Shown here one piece after another: positions 49,380-60,992 of a DNA stretch of 64,000 bases. How positions within the stretch are numbered: position 1 is the first letter of the stretch; each line of letters starts with the position of its first letter. Location of the stretch: contig VTFK01000294.1 in the NCBI GenBank assembly GCA_009617715.1, forward strand, positions 744,001 to 808,000, given 5' to 3'. This stretch comes from Plectrocnemia conspersa. Taxonomy: Eukaryota > Arthropoda > Insecta > Trichoptera > Polycentropodidae. Below the pieces are notes generated by a model. The model was given only the letters and a program-made list of their open reading frames with translations. It was not told the DNA's origin and searched no databases. The translations under genes and the position numbers were made by a program.

Positions 49380-49830
49380 CTTGATGTTACGTTAAGAGAG
49401 AAGCGGCTGCTTTCTCGATCTTCTCCGTCAGCGTCATTCAAATTGTTTTTTATTCGCATGAACTCTCGTGTGTCCAAATTGAAAAGTTCATGTGGAAGTT
49501 CCTGATGTGTTGTTGGAAGCGAGTTCCAAATGGAAGTCATATATGGTGTATATACTTTTGTACGCTTAACTACCCTGGCTCAACCACTTCCCACTGCAAC
49601 GGCCAATTAGGAATATTTGGAGATGTAATTGGATTAACCTTTAACACTTACAGAAAGTCTTAAATGGCCGTGTCAAAGCTCCTATAGATTTATGATCGGC
49701 ACTCATAAGAAACACAACGGCACAACAGCTTGCTCGCTATCTTGATGGTTTGCTTTACGGCGCTTTTAACGCGTAATAAGTTTTGTGCTCATAGTCATAT
49801 TTTAATAAAATGCTTGTACTTTTCGCTGGT
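49380..49830 (-). pseudogene. LINE reverse-transcriptase C-terminal fragment (minus strand)
   Basis: On the minus strand from about 49563 the frame reads YTPYMTSIWNSLPTTHQELP and then LFNLDTREFMRIKNN, ending at a stop near 49375. The IWNSLP motif near the end of ORF2 is characteristic of Jockey/CR1-like LINEs. Upstream on that strand, 49755-49830 reads KYDYEHKTYYALKAP. The piece is out of frame with the later part and separated by stops. It lies head-on to the plus-strand LINE at 50380-52290, so these are two insertions. Confidence 0.7.
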
Positions 49831-50379
49831 CGCTGACATTCTCCACAAAAAAGCTTCTGGATTATTTTGGGTTTTGAGGCTAAAGACTTTGCAAACAGAT
49901 AAACGCCGGAAAATAAATAGATTTTGTATGTCAGAAAATTATTGCTGATGGAGTTGCTTCGTGTTTTCGTGATGCTCTCTGGATGATTCTTGATATCTCT
50001 CGTGTCGATCAACCACTGCCTAGGTCTATGCGGACAGACGACGGACAGACAAATCTGTGTCTTTTCTCACCACACACGATCGGATTTGTCCGCCAGGCAA
50101 CCGCGACAGGCAGATCTGTCGGATGTGCCCGTGCGTATATGGCCAGCTAAAGGTAATAGACGCAGATTCAAATGTAGTGTCTCTAGTGCGCGTCTTCTCA
50201 TACAAAGTGTTGTTTTTATTATCAGTGATAATGGGTGGTTAGCGTATTTGGACAGATTGTGCTATTTAGTGGTACAAAAAACATTTTTTTTATTGTTGAC
50301 GCTGGTCTTTTGTGTTACTGAGATTTCTATTTCGTCGGTTTATCTGTGAAGTCTTTGACTTTTTCGTTGTTCAAGTGGT
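49831..50379. other. Unassigned stretch with long open frames, probably LINE-derived
   Basis: A 119-codon plus-strand frame (49990-50349) contains a Ser/Arg-rich part (RQPRQADLSDVPVRIW) then a hydrophobic run. It directly precedes the LINE endonuclease motif at about 50409. It may be 5' sequence or ORF1 remains of that LINE, or part of the minus-strand element. No domain was recognised. Confidence 0.3.
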
Positions 50380-50488
50380 TTTAATGCTCTAAATTGTGAC
50401 TAATAGTGCAGGTGATTAAAATCCTCCACAATTCTAACGCCATATAAATTTAATGCGAGTCGAAAAACACATTTTGTAAAAGTTTAAA

Positions 50489-50558
50489 TATACAATTTGA
50501 TAATACATAAGTATATACAATATACAATATATATACAATTTGATAATACATAAGTATA
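50489..50558. repeat. 44-bp-spaced duplication inside the LINE
   Basis: ATACAATTTGATAATACATA...GTATA occurs at 50489-50514 and again at 50533-50558, separated by (ATACAATAT)-like sequence. It lies in the gap where the LINE endonuclease domain should be, so it may mark the repair of an internal deletion. Confidence 0.8.
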
Positions 50559-50625
50559 CCATAATGATGGGTCACATTTAGAGTTTAATTCTAATTACGA
50601 TGAGACTCATCGTTCATGGTCATCT

Positions 50626-52172
50626 TTGTTATCAATCAAAACCTTTAGTTTGGTTGATATGGAATATGGATTTAGCAGACTAAAGTCCATTTTTACCTCG
50701 GGACCAGATTTTATTCCAGACTACATTCTGAAAGGATGCAAGTCTGGTATTTTACAGCCTATAAAATTTATATTTAATTTAATTTTGAGATCCTCTTTTT
50801 TCCAGAATTTGGAAATGTTCAAAAAATCACTCCGATTCATAAAAAAAGGGTCCCAAATCTCAGATTGACAATTACAGGCCAATAGCTTTGATCTCATCAC
50901 CTGCAAAATTATTTGAAATTGTTTTCCATAAATACATTTTTTAATCATTGCAGGTGTATGCTCTCGACCAACAACATGGTTTCCGTAAATCTCGATCCAC
51001 TGTCACTAATCTAATGGTTTTGTCTAACTATGTTTCAAAATCATTGGACTCTGGTGTTGGACGTCATATACACAGACTTTGAAAAAAGCATTTGATAATT
51101 TTAACCATGCTTTTACTTGTAAAAAGTTATCTAATTTTGGGTTTTCTGAAGATCTCATAAATCTATTCTCAAATTACTTGACCAATAGATATCAATTCGT
51201 CAAGTATAATAATTTTTCAGAACGATATAAGACCCTACTGGAGTACCTCAAAGGATCCAATTTGGGTCCATTGTTGTTTTATTGTGCATTAATGACATAG
51301 AAACAGCAAAGAGCATTCAGATTTTTTTTTATTATATGCAGATGACTTGAAAATTTACAAGAAAAAATGCATGCGATAACTGATTCCCTCGACCTACAGA
51401 AGGATCTCAACTCTATATGGAAATGGGCTTGCTATAACCAATTGCCTTTCAGTGGAAATGTCTAATTTCATTTTCAATGTCGTTAACGCCGGCATAATAT
51501 TCATACCATCTAGGTGGATATTTTCTGGAAAGGTTTTCTTCAACTGATGATTTAGGAGTGACTTTCGAAGAACGTTGGAAATTTAGCCAGCTAATTGTAG
51601 AGACTCATAGCAAATCCTTAAAATGCTCGGTTTTATCTTGAGAAATGCGCGTTACTTTAGGAATACTTTAGTATTGCGCACTTTTATGATACTCTAGTCC
51701 GCAGCATACTAGAAACTAGGTCCATCATTTGGATCCCAGGCGTAATGAGTCAATGTAATGAATTGAAGCTGGAAAAAAGTACAAAAATTTCTTCGATATT
51801 TATACTTGAAGGAATACGGGTATTATCCGTTTTGTTTCCCCAGTACTTTTATTTTTGGGAGCCCTGGGATACGTTTCTTTGTCGACTCGCAGAAGTGTTT
51901 ATGTAATTAAACACTTCTGGTGCTCAAGGGCATCGTAGACAATCCTTCAGTGCTCGAGCAGCTTCAAATGTGGGCTCCTGAAGGTGGATATAGTTCTCGG
52001 TCGCGTCCACTATTCTTGCCTGTTAAGTGTAGAACTGGAGCACTTGCCAACTCTTCTCTGGCCAAGGCCATTTATCTGCTCAATTCTGTCCATAGTAATA
52101 TTTGACATTTTCTCTTGCACTTATGGAGTTTTGGTTCAATTCGTATGGGACAATGCACACCTGTTGAGGTGA
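50626..52172 (+). pseudogene. LINE reverse transcriptase, multiple frameshifts
   Basis: Pieces in order: SGPDFIPDYILKGCKSGILQ (50690s); NYRPIALISSPAKLFEIV (about 50870-50925); DQQHGFRKSRSTVTNLMVLS (about 50965-51025); TDFEKAFDNFNH palm motif A with a one-base insertion (about 51072); KKLSNFGFSEDLINLFSNYL; GSNLGPLLF (about 51255); YADDLKIY with intact catalytic YADD (51335-51358); LVRSILE (about 51700); KFLRYLYLKEYGYYP (about 51785-51830); and the C-terminal ANSSLAKAIYLLN. Palm residues are kept although at least four frameshifts or stops break the frame. Clade is Jockey superfamily or CR1-like. Confidence 0.88.
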
Positions 52173-52290
52173 TTTGTGTCTGTTGTTTTATCTTGTTTAT
52201 ATTTGTATGTATTATGATGTACTTTTGACTATCGTGACGCATTAGGTTTGCCTGTCAGGTCACGATGGTTATAATTTTAATAAATAAATA

Positions 52291-54079
52291 AATATGTTAT
52301 AAGTAGTAATAAAAATAATTAATAATATTTGCTTTAATTTTAAAATGAATACATCATTAAGTGTACTGAACTTTATATTATTACACAATTTAATTTTAAA
52401 TACTCGTTGCCAAAAATAGTACAAAAAAGAATACCAGCCATTGATAAAAGTTCACAGCTGCAAAATATTAACTTTGTAATTTTAGCAATTCCAAAGTCAT
52501 TTTACTTCATTATTTTATTTGTAGGCAATAAGCCTTAGAAAACGTGCTACTTTTTTCATAAGCAAATGCAGTTTTATTTTTTATTGTATATTTTATATAA
52601 GTAATGTATGATAACAATTAAAATTGTATCTTTTAATAATATCGTCATACCAAAAAATATACACGCCAAAAAAATAATTTTGTGAGACAGTTACACGTCA
52701 CGCGCTACTGCTAAAAATATATTAAAACCAATAACAAAATGTTAACAAAAATAAAATTACAATAACTAGTATTACATGTTGTTACTACAATGACAACACA
52801 TTTTGGATCAAAAACATAATGCGAAATATTTTTATTTTCATTACAAAAATGTATATAAAATAAATGCACTACATCTTTCTTTAACACACTTATTCACCTT
52901 CTATGTTTGTAACCAATAAATACTAATTGTATTTTATCTATTATTTATTAGCACTTAAAAACAGATTTGCAGTTTTTGTAACAGCATTTAAATAAAAAGC
53001 ATGGTATTACCTGCCGTCAAATGTAGAGCATTTTTTTATTGTAACTGATAATCCATTTGTAAAATATTTATATATTATTCATATTAAAAATTATTTTAAA
53101 TTAAATTATTTTTAAAATCTTACTCTAAGATAATCAGTAAATTGCAATTTGCATTATTTCTAGTATTTTCTTTTTTTTATGTTTTTTTATATTGGATTAC
53201 CTAATTATATAATTGATTATCAATTACGTCGATCTAAAAAACTTTTGTTGCTATAATTAACTATGTATATGTATACATTTAAATTAGCTCAACGCTCTAA
53301 CTAATCTTAGAAGCCATCTAATAGAATATTGAAGACATTTCCATTCAAGTCGAAAATTATAGTCTAAGCGTACCATGAAGGCGTCGCAATTTCCTAGAAT
53401 CAATCGTGTCTACAATAATGCCGATTCCTGGTAATATGTATTTTCTGATATATGATCGATTCTAGATACCTAACAAGCGACTATAAATATACACGATAAT
53501 TTAATTACAAATTGCTGTAAATTTATAGTTAAATTTAAACTTTTTATTAGTAGTAGTAAGTTGTGAAAAAAACGATACCGTAATGACCTTATGACTATTC
53601 GAAGTCCATTATGGCCATTATAGCATTATGGACATTATGGACGGCCTATATATGAATAAATCGTTCACAGTGCCACGCATCACGACTTTCTATCATATTA
53701 AATATACATTAATAACTGGCAATATTGACACGAGCATTTCCATCGATCGTGCGCGCCCAACTTAACAATCTTTTATAGGGTGAGTAATAAATAAAACAAC
53801 TTATGAAATTATAGTTTCTACTTTTAAACTCTGATATTTTATGGAAACTATTCTAAACGATTTTTTGTGGGAATTGATTGAAATAATAAAATACAGATAG
53901 CTCTAATTTTTATGCATTAATCTAAGATCAAAAAAAAATTCGCAATGCTGATGGTTATTCTGATAATTTTATTATAAACCACATATTATTTATATAAGCA
54001 TGCATATAGTATATGTCTAGGAAGTTGATTATATTGCTCGTAAAACACTTTCAGAACGTCTTGTACATGTTTTATGATG
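52291..54079. other. AT-rich DNA; CATTATGG repeats near 53600
   Basis: CCATTATGGCCATTATAGCATTATGG with two further CATTATGG copies lies at 53608-53642. No gene or element is recognised in the rest. Confidence 0.35.
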
Positions 54080-54740
54080 ATTAAGCACGGGAACAGTTTA
54101 AGATGGTATCGCGCATTGTCACACAACAAGCCGAAGCATAAAGGCCGACTCACACCAAAGACTTGCTATCTGTTTTATAACAGCTTAAGTCCCCATCACT
54201 ATTTCCCGATCTAATGTGCAGTCAAACAGTTCAAAGTGCATTGTTGCCATTAATGCGAACGCTGCCATTTATCTTGAGAGCGCATTTTAATAATTGCGCA
54301 ACCGGATACTGTGAGAGTCATACAATTGAATCATGTAATATCAGATAAGCCGATGAATGACGAATGACATTTGAGTATGCGCTTTATATAAAACGATTGA
54401 TTGATTTCAATAAATAATATATAAGTAATTAGCACGATTTTTTTAAACAAATTATTAAAACCTAATTCACTTCGTGCAATTATGTTATACCATTGTCGTT
54501 AATTTTATGCTACAAGTTTATTTATTTGATTACTTGTTGAAGTACAGTCTTGAAATATCGATCTTATCAATCGATAACTCAAACCACACACTAAACCGGT
54601 CAATTGGTCCCATAAATCGTTCTTTGGCCTGAGAACACCTCATCAGTAAGACACGCCCGTTTCCATTATGACGTGCAACCGCGCCATCCTGTCTTGAATG
54701 ACATTTGATTACGTCATCCACCCGATCTTATGATGAGATT
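54080..54740. promoter_or_regulatory. Candidate cis-regulatory island (two parts)
   Basis: Balanced stretches at 54080-54370 (AAGGCCGACTCACACC near 54141; GCGAACGCTGCCATTTATC near 54256) and 54530-54740 (ACCGGTCAATTGGTCCC near 54594; GTGCAACCGCGCCATCC near 54673). The frame at 54530-54721 (-) has no recognised domain. Inferred from composition. Confidence 0.28.
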
Positions 54741-55499
54741 TTTATTTTTTAACTTAAATTGACTTTGATTTAGTCAATTTTTTAAACATATATTTCTTAA
54801 CAATATATTTAGAAGTCATGTAAGACCCTTGAAGATATTATTACTAGCCATAGACAATGTTTGAAATAAATTATGTTAGAACGATTTCGTTTTACGGTGC
54901 AGTTTTATTTCTCGTTATTGTCTTTCACATTAAGCAACAAAAATTTGTCACAGTGACTAGAACTAAATAATGAGAAGCATACGGTAAAAATATATGCAAA
55001 AAATGCTGCAAGTGAGACGGTGCATTGACATGATGAATCAACTGTTTTTGTTGGTAAAGCTACAATTCAAATCAATTGTATTTATAATTAGCTAGTTGAG
55101 CAAACTAATGAATGGAAGTAAATACAATTCATTAGTATTCCATATCGAGATTATTTACTCTTAACCCTTTTTAATATTATTATTTTCCATATAAAATAAA
55201 ACAATAAAACATATTGTTTCATTTCTTCCGAAAAACAGTTTTAACCTAGTTTTATAATAAATTAAATTGAATCGTATACTTACAACATTGAATTATTCAT
55301 AGCATATTCTGTGAATTAAGAACTTTTAAAATGTTTTATATAATAGCTATATAAGCATCTGCTTCCTTTTTAAACATTAAAATATTAATTATAAATTTTA
55401 ATTTGCCTGAGACTTTGTAAGAGTATCTTTTGTTATTTATAACTATATTTTTCTGAGTTCAATTAAAATATTTCGGTAGCGAATCTTTAGTAGATACTG
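54741..55499. other. AT-rich DNA without a gene
   Basis: Low complexity; nothing recognised. Confidence 0.35.
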
Positions 55500-56060
55500 A
55501 TGAATTTCGACTCCGCTGTGCTCACTCCAACTACTTAATCCATACTGTTGTTCTGGCCTACTAGATTTTTGGCTCAGCTTTCTTTTTGAGTCACCGTGGG
55601 CTTGTCCAGTGGGCAAGTCCCCGCCCAATGATCTCGCCATTGGTCGGATATTTTTAATCGGCGAATGGCCGGCGGGGACGCGCCAAACGGCTACAAGCCG
55701 GCTCTTCCAATTAATTAACATTCCCGTGTATTTAATTTCAAAGGAGAATGTGTTAAATAAAAACACGGCACTGCTGTTCTGTGCAACCCCCGCACTTCCA
55801 ACTCACTTGTAACTTGTACGGCGACCGACGCTAATGAAACGAGCTGCGCTTTTCAGAACGCTACCTATGTATACAGTGAGCATGCTGAGCTGCGTAGCAA
55901 AAGCAATTTTTTGGCTTACATGTTTGTCGAGTTGAAATTTTTGGGTGGAAAGTTTGCATTTGTTACGTTTGCGGGGGGGTAACGAACGCAACTTTGGTTC
56001 GTAGAATAAATAAATGTGCAGTTAGACCAACATCGCTTTAGAAATTGCCTTTTCCAATCT
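55500..56060. promoter_or_regulatory. Candidate cis-regulatory island, CpG-rich
   Basis: Contains GGCGAATGGCCGGCGGGGAC near 55660, GGCGACCGACGCTAATG near 55820 and GTTACGTTTGCGGGGGGG near 55961, with CCAATTAATTAACATTCC near 55708. Frames on both strands (55443-55766, 55609-55812, 55803-55991) overlap and conflict, and no domain is seen. CpG density and TTAATTAA cores resemble the islands at 26880 and 41440. Confidence 0.38.
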
Positions 56061-56391
56061 CATTCGTGATTATGAACAATGCGTCTCCCACAGAAAAAAA
56101 TATATTTTAGAATTGACGATGTGTGGATGAATGAAGAATGATACTGAACAAGGTGAATACAATAGCGTGTGAAAAGTATCTTTAAAACTACAAGTGAGTA
56201 TCACCAAAACTAAGAATATTTTTTATTTCTTTTTTTGCGATTGGTACTAAATTATCTTTGGAACATATGTTTGTATTTATATGATTGGTCATACGGATTC
56301 AGTTCATATGATTAGACAGTTATTTAAAAAAAATATTGTATTATTATTACAATATAATATACAATATTATATTGATTTAAGATAAACCTCT

Positions 56392-56540
56392 GACATAGTC
56401 GACAGGAACAAGCTGATTAAATGTATGATACAATTGGGAATCCCTGAAAATTTAACCAGACTTTCATGCATGATAATGAAAGCCTTCAATGCTGCAGTTT
56501 CAACGCAAGACCAAACAGATCCCTTTGAGTTTGTGGGGTA
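56392..56540 (+). pseudogene. Reverse-transcriptase fragment of an RTE-like LINE
   Basis: The frame reads DIVDRNKLIKCMIQLGIPEN, then LTRLSCMIMKAFNAAV and FEFVG before a stop. This matches the palm/finger segment (YDSVDRxKLxxIMxxFGIPxKLIxLIKMT...V...F.V..G) of RTE-type or related reverse transcriptases. The family differs from the Jockey/CR1-like pieces elsewhere in the window. The catalytic YADD region is absent and the fragment ends at a stop, so it is a dead, short remnant. Confidence 0.65.
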
Positions 56541-56715
56541 AGATAAGATGATACCCTATCTGTGATAATAAAATTTCACGTAAGACAGTATCTATAGACA
56601 TATTTATTACAACAATTTAAATCATTCTTTATAAATGTAAATTATATTATAGTTCACAACTAAAATATAATATAAACAAACTTATAGTTCGTACTATATT
56701 TTTACAAACTCTAGT

Positions 56716-57231
56716 AACCTTTGAAAGTGTGTTAATACACTAAATTCACAGCTGTATTCAAAGCAGGTAGTACGAAAAGAGACACGGATTTTTGAATTAC
56801 ATTCTGTAAACATTATTATATCATTCTTATAAAATGATAATATATTAAATAATTATTACATTATTAATTTAAAATTCTGACTTTGAAATATATTTAATGC
56901 ATGTTTAATTAACGGTCACTTTTCTTTTTATGATATAAAAATAACATATTAACGAATGATTTAAATAGCATTTACATGAAAACATTGAGTATTGTTTCAT
57001 TAAACCAGCGAATAAACCCTAAACAAAGACTTACAATATAGTCATACTTAAGTCATTGATTCTTGCTAACTTATTTTTTGTTAATCAGAAATGCAATTCC
57101 TAGAGTTGGTCATAAAACTTATGTTGTCAAAAAATGTTTACAGAATGTAATTCACAAATCCGTGTCGCTTTTCGTACTACCTGCTTTGAATACAGCTGTG
57201 AATTTAGTGTATTAACACACTTTCAAAGGTT
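56716..57231. mobile_element. Foldback element with about 99-bp inverted arms
   Basis: 56716-56814 is the reverse complement of 57133-57231 with only about two or three mismatches; the outer ends read AACCTTTGAAAGTGTG and CACACTTTCAAAGGTT. The 318-bp AT-rich middle has no coding capacity. Long arms with small divergence suggest a young foldback element or long-TIR MITE. A target duplication is not obvious (left flank CTCTAGT, right flank TAAATAT). Transcripts would form a strong hairpin. Confidence 0.88.
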
Positions 57232-58579
57232 TAAATATATGGTTAATAGAGCTAAACAGCGATTTAAACTTGTATTAAGATATGGTAATGTATTTATAGT
57301 TATTTTGATAGCATAAAAGAAATGTTACATTTTATTAAAATATAATATAAACATTTAAAATTCCGTGAAAATAACTGACCGTAATTTGTTAAAACTAAAA
57401 AATATATTCGTATAAATTTAATTTTTACAAAAAATAATAACATTTATTTTTTAAATTTTTCAAGAAATAAAAGAACATCATTATGCACTTTTCTTCATAA
57501 ATTCTCGTAAAATGAATCTCAAGAAGAAAAAAACATTTTTTTCCTTATTAGGAAAATCAAACATATTTTGGTTCCACGCGTATAGAGCGGCGATGTACAA
57601 ACGCATGGGTTAATGGCGTTACTCTCTTGAACCTCTCTTACTGCCCATTCAGTGGGTCCTAAGTTAATGTTTGAAAAGCACGCGTGTCGCTAAAAATTTT
57701 GCTCGTTTACTTTACACGCGAATACTGTTCAATCGTTTTATTACAAATTTAGTTTTATGCCTCGATTTACACAATATTTCCTGGAACGTATCGTAAATCG
57801 AGGGATGCATGTATAGTTTCGAGTTGCTTATTGAAGAAAAAAAATTAAATTTTAATGTAGTAAAATTTTCGTTTCAAAATGCTGCTAAAATTGTAACGTA
57901 AATTTATTTTAGCATGTGTATGTTGACATAATATATACACAAAGGCGCAGCTTGAAGGATTATTAAAAAACGTCAAACAGACACAGGACTCTTTAACCTT
58001 TAATACACATAAATAAAATGTAATACGTAGAACAATAATAACGATAAAACTAATACGAATTCATCGATACTGGTTGCATAATTAATATTGTCTAAAAATC
58101 TAAATAGAGAAACATAAATCATAAAAATATTTACAACAGATTATGATGAGCTTTCATTTATGGTTATTAATTAATTACGGTATGTTAGCGTTTATTTGGG
58201 ATAAACATCTTTTTATATTTTGTGATAATTAAATATAAATTACGTTTTACAGTTATTATTATTAAAAAAATCTTTTTTACCTACGTCTTATTTTTGCTAT
58301 TTAACACCAAAATTGATTAGATATATGTATACACGAATTTGAATCGGATCCTTTTACTTGATGATTTTATGTATGTAACATATTTCTGAGCTCAGAAGAT
58401 TGCCCAATACACATATAATTTGATTCTCATCCTTAGGCTTTTATCAAGTATATTTAAAATAAATATTGACATAAAATATAGTTTATGCTATTATTTATAA
58501 ATTCAATAAAATTAATCTATTTACTTAAAGGATTTTCCGACTCGTGATTCGCGTGAAAGTTTGTACAATAATATAAATA
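57232..58579. other. AT-rich DNA; richer patch at 57570-57800
   Basis: The patch includes CCACGCGTATAGAGCGGCG near 57573 and two stretches on the theme of TCGATTTAC/GTAAATCGAGG near 57763-57803 (inverted pair). No gene. Confidence 0.35.
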
Positions 58580-59345
58580 TTGTCATGGAAAAACTCCTTT
58601 GGATGAGACCTAAAGCAATTTTCGCCCACGCGTCTTTATATAACATATGGGGTGAGAACTACGTATGTATGTGCGTACAAAGTACATCAATAAGAAACGA
58701 TTTATAAATAACTATTAGCCCGATAGAAAGCTTTCCGACTTATCCCTGCGTACGCTCGAAAACCACTGGTTTAGGCTATCAAAAATAACCACACCACCGA
58801 GTTTTAACACGTATCGATGTGTGGTGGCTTAATAGCCTTTTCATGTTTTATTCACGGCGCTGTCCGTTCGACTTAAATGACCAATAAAGCACCGCTTGCC
58901 ACCACCTGACTAGGGTAAAAAAAATAAAACATTTCCAAACACACCTGGTCGCTCGACTATTCTGCTGGATAAACTCTTATATAGCCTTGTTGGGATTAAG
59001 GATATGTTTGCTTCAGTGACATGGTTTGCATTGTGTAATTAAATTAATTCTACCACACGAGTAATGTAATGAAAAATTTGACGTTTGAAATTATTTTAAT
59101 CGTTACCCTAAACTTAGGGTTTAGCATATTGTTACGCTTGCACAATATTGTTATATCTTGGGGTCGGTCCAAATAGTTTTATGTGGCCATTAGCGATTAC
59201 TTTGAATTATACACCCTTCCGTGATTGTCCGGTAAACCACCTTTGTGCTACATCGAGACATGTTTCCTTGATTATTGATTTTCAATTAAGACACGTATAT
59301 ACGACCGTGCATCGCACTGTCTTATTCATGAAAATAATACAGTAA
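58580..59345. promoter_or_regulatory. Candidate cis-regulatory island
   Basis: Balanced stretches at 58580-59000 (CTTATCCCTGCGTACGCTCG near 58739; CACGGCGCTGTCCGTTCG near 58853) and 59140-59340. AACCCTAAACTTAGGGTTTA-like palindrome at 59104-59122. The 65-codon frame at 59148-59345 has no domain. Inferred from composition only. Confidence 0.28.
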
Positions 59346-60200
59346 CTCATGTCATACGCCAATTCTGAAAATCAAATTTTAGAAAGTCTATTCCTTTTAA
59401 TATTTGACGACCTAAATCCGTTTTATTATGAACTAATTTAAATACCATCGTACTCACTATATTATTTATATACAATATGTAGATTATTCATATTTATATA
59501 ACGCTTCGTAATTAATCATTTGAGACTTAAAATATGTTAATAAAACAAATTAATTATAAATTTGTCTGTTTTTTTAGTGCTTGTCATAAACAGACATTTT
59601 ATGTATATTTTAATAATAAATTTTTAAATATTGCATATGTGTGATTTAAACATTTATTTTGAGTGTTGTTTTGATAATCTGACTTAGACAAACTTGATTT
59701 ATCTGTAAATTTATAGATTAAATCGACTAAGCTAGTCATTGAAAAATGCTAAATATATTGCTTCAATGCCAAAAACGTGTTTTTTTTAAATACTATACAA
59801 TGTTTGTATCAAATCACTTTAATAATCTAAAAAATATGGTGTAAGAACCATAAGTCATCCTATGAACTCATGAACTAAATGTTTACTTTGTATTATATGT
59901 TTTTATCAATAATAAAAGTATTATTTTTTATTAAAAACATTTATAAATATTGAAAAAAAAACATAATATATAGTATTGTCGCAAAAAAATGTTTCAGAGC
60001 CAAAACACCATGAACTTTATTTGAATATGTGTTATAAAAATGGTTAGGATTATTTTTTTTTCAACGTGTTTGAATATTTGTTTTATACAAAACGTTTATA
60101 AGTTATATTTTCACTAGTATAAATATAAATTCTCTGGTGATTCAGTGAAATCATATCTGAATACATTTTCATTGATATATATCCATATAAGCCGTAGTTT
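59346..60200. other. AT-rich DNA with one repeat-C piece near 60110-60180
   Basis: TTTTCACTAGTATAAATATAA and AATCATATCTGAATACATTTT near 60110-60175 match the repeat-C pieces at 33330-34100. Nothing else recognised. Confidence 0.45.
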
Positions 60201-60202
60201 TT

Positions 60203-60371
60203 GAAAATGGTATAAGTCCATTTATTAATATATTGAGATATCTAATAATTTACGTGTGAATCAACTTAAGAATATTGACGGTTTGAAAAGTATAAACTAT
60301 GCAATAATTATTACTAAAAATGTTTATGAAAATAAACGATTTTTAATTGTAAATGGACTTATACTACTTTC
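60203..60371. repeat. Small inverted-repeat element (about 169 bp)
   Basis: GAAAATGGTATAAGTCCATT at 60203 is inverted at 60350-60371 (TAAATGGACTTATACTACTT). A single related arm occurs near 16131, and a weaker one near 60682 (GAATGAACTTATTCCACTTTC). It behaves like a very small dispersed MITE family. Confidence 0.6.
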
Positions 60372-60992
60372 AAAGTAGCAAATTTAATTTTATATTTTAA
60401 TTGAAGTCCTTTTCTAAAATTTATTTTTAGATGTAAAAATAATAATTTGAATAAGACATATAACTAAACAAATAATCGATTTCATTAAGCATTAAATGAA
60501 GTTATATTAAAATGAATTAATAAATAAATTTGTATAAATAGTAAATAACTTCCTACGATAACTAATAATAACTAACTTATTAATATTTCAATATTATTTC
60601 TCCTTTACACTTTGCATAGTAAAATAATTATGGTGAATAGCAGGTATGTAAGGCAGTAAGCTCATCAATTATGAATATTACGAATGAACTTATTCCACTT
60701 TCAACAAAAACATTCCTGCCATAAAATTTTACAGTTCAACTTATTTGGATTCATTTATGAGAATATTATGCACTATTGACTTTGTGATTAAAAATATAAA
60801 AATATTATTATCTGACTAAAACTATCATTAACTTATTTTTTCCATTTTCAAGAAAAATTCTAGCAAAAATATAATTTAACCAAATTTTATTTCTATACTA
60901 ATTTCGATTGACAATTAAAAATGATGTAAGGTTGAATTATATTTATGTACTCTTTCTGATGAATCGTCTTCAAATATAAATAAACAAATTAA

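Larger units (their letters stand above)
50380..52290 (+). mobile_element. Jockey/CR1-like LINE, internally deleted and frameshifted, 3' end intact
   Basis: The order of remains is: an endonuclease start near 50395-50450 (GTGCAGGTGATTAAAATCC, shared with 10147); a gap and a 44-bp duplication; then the reverse transcriptase from 50626 to about 52170. The element ends in CTATCGTGACGCATTAGG, GGTCACGATGG and an AATAAATAAATAAATA tail near 52290. Most of the endonuclease domain is missing. The tail matches the minus-strand fragment at 34813. It is the most complete retroelement of the window but is dead, with several frameshifts. Confidence 0.85.

Noticed and set aside
49990..50349. 119-codon frame considered as a host gene
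   Set aside because: It lies between two LINE relics and has no domain; more likely retroelement 5' sequence or chance.
59104..59122. CCCTAA/TTAGGG palindrome considered as telomere-like repeat
   Set aside because: A single short inverted pair and not a tandem (TTAGG)n array.
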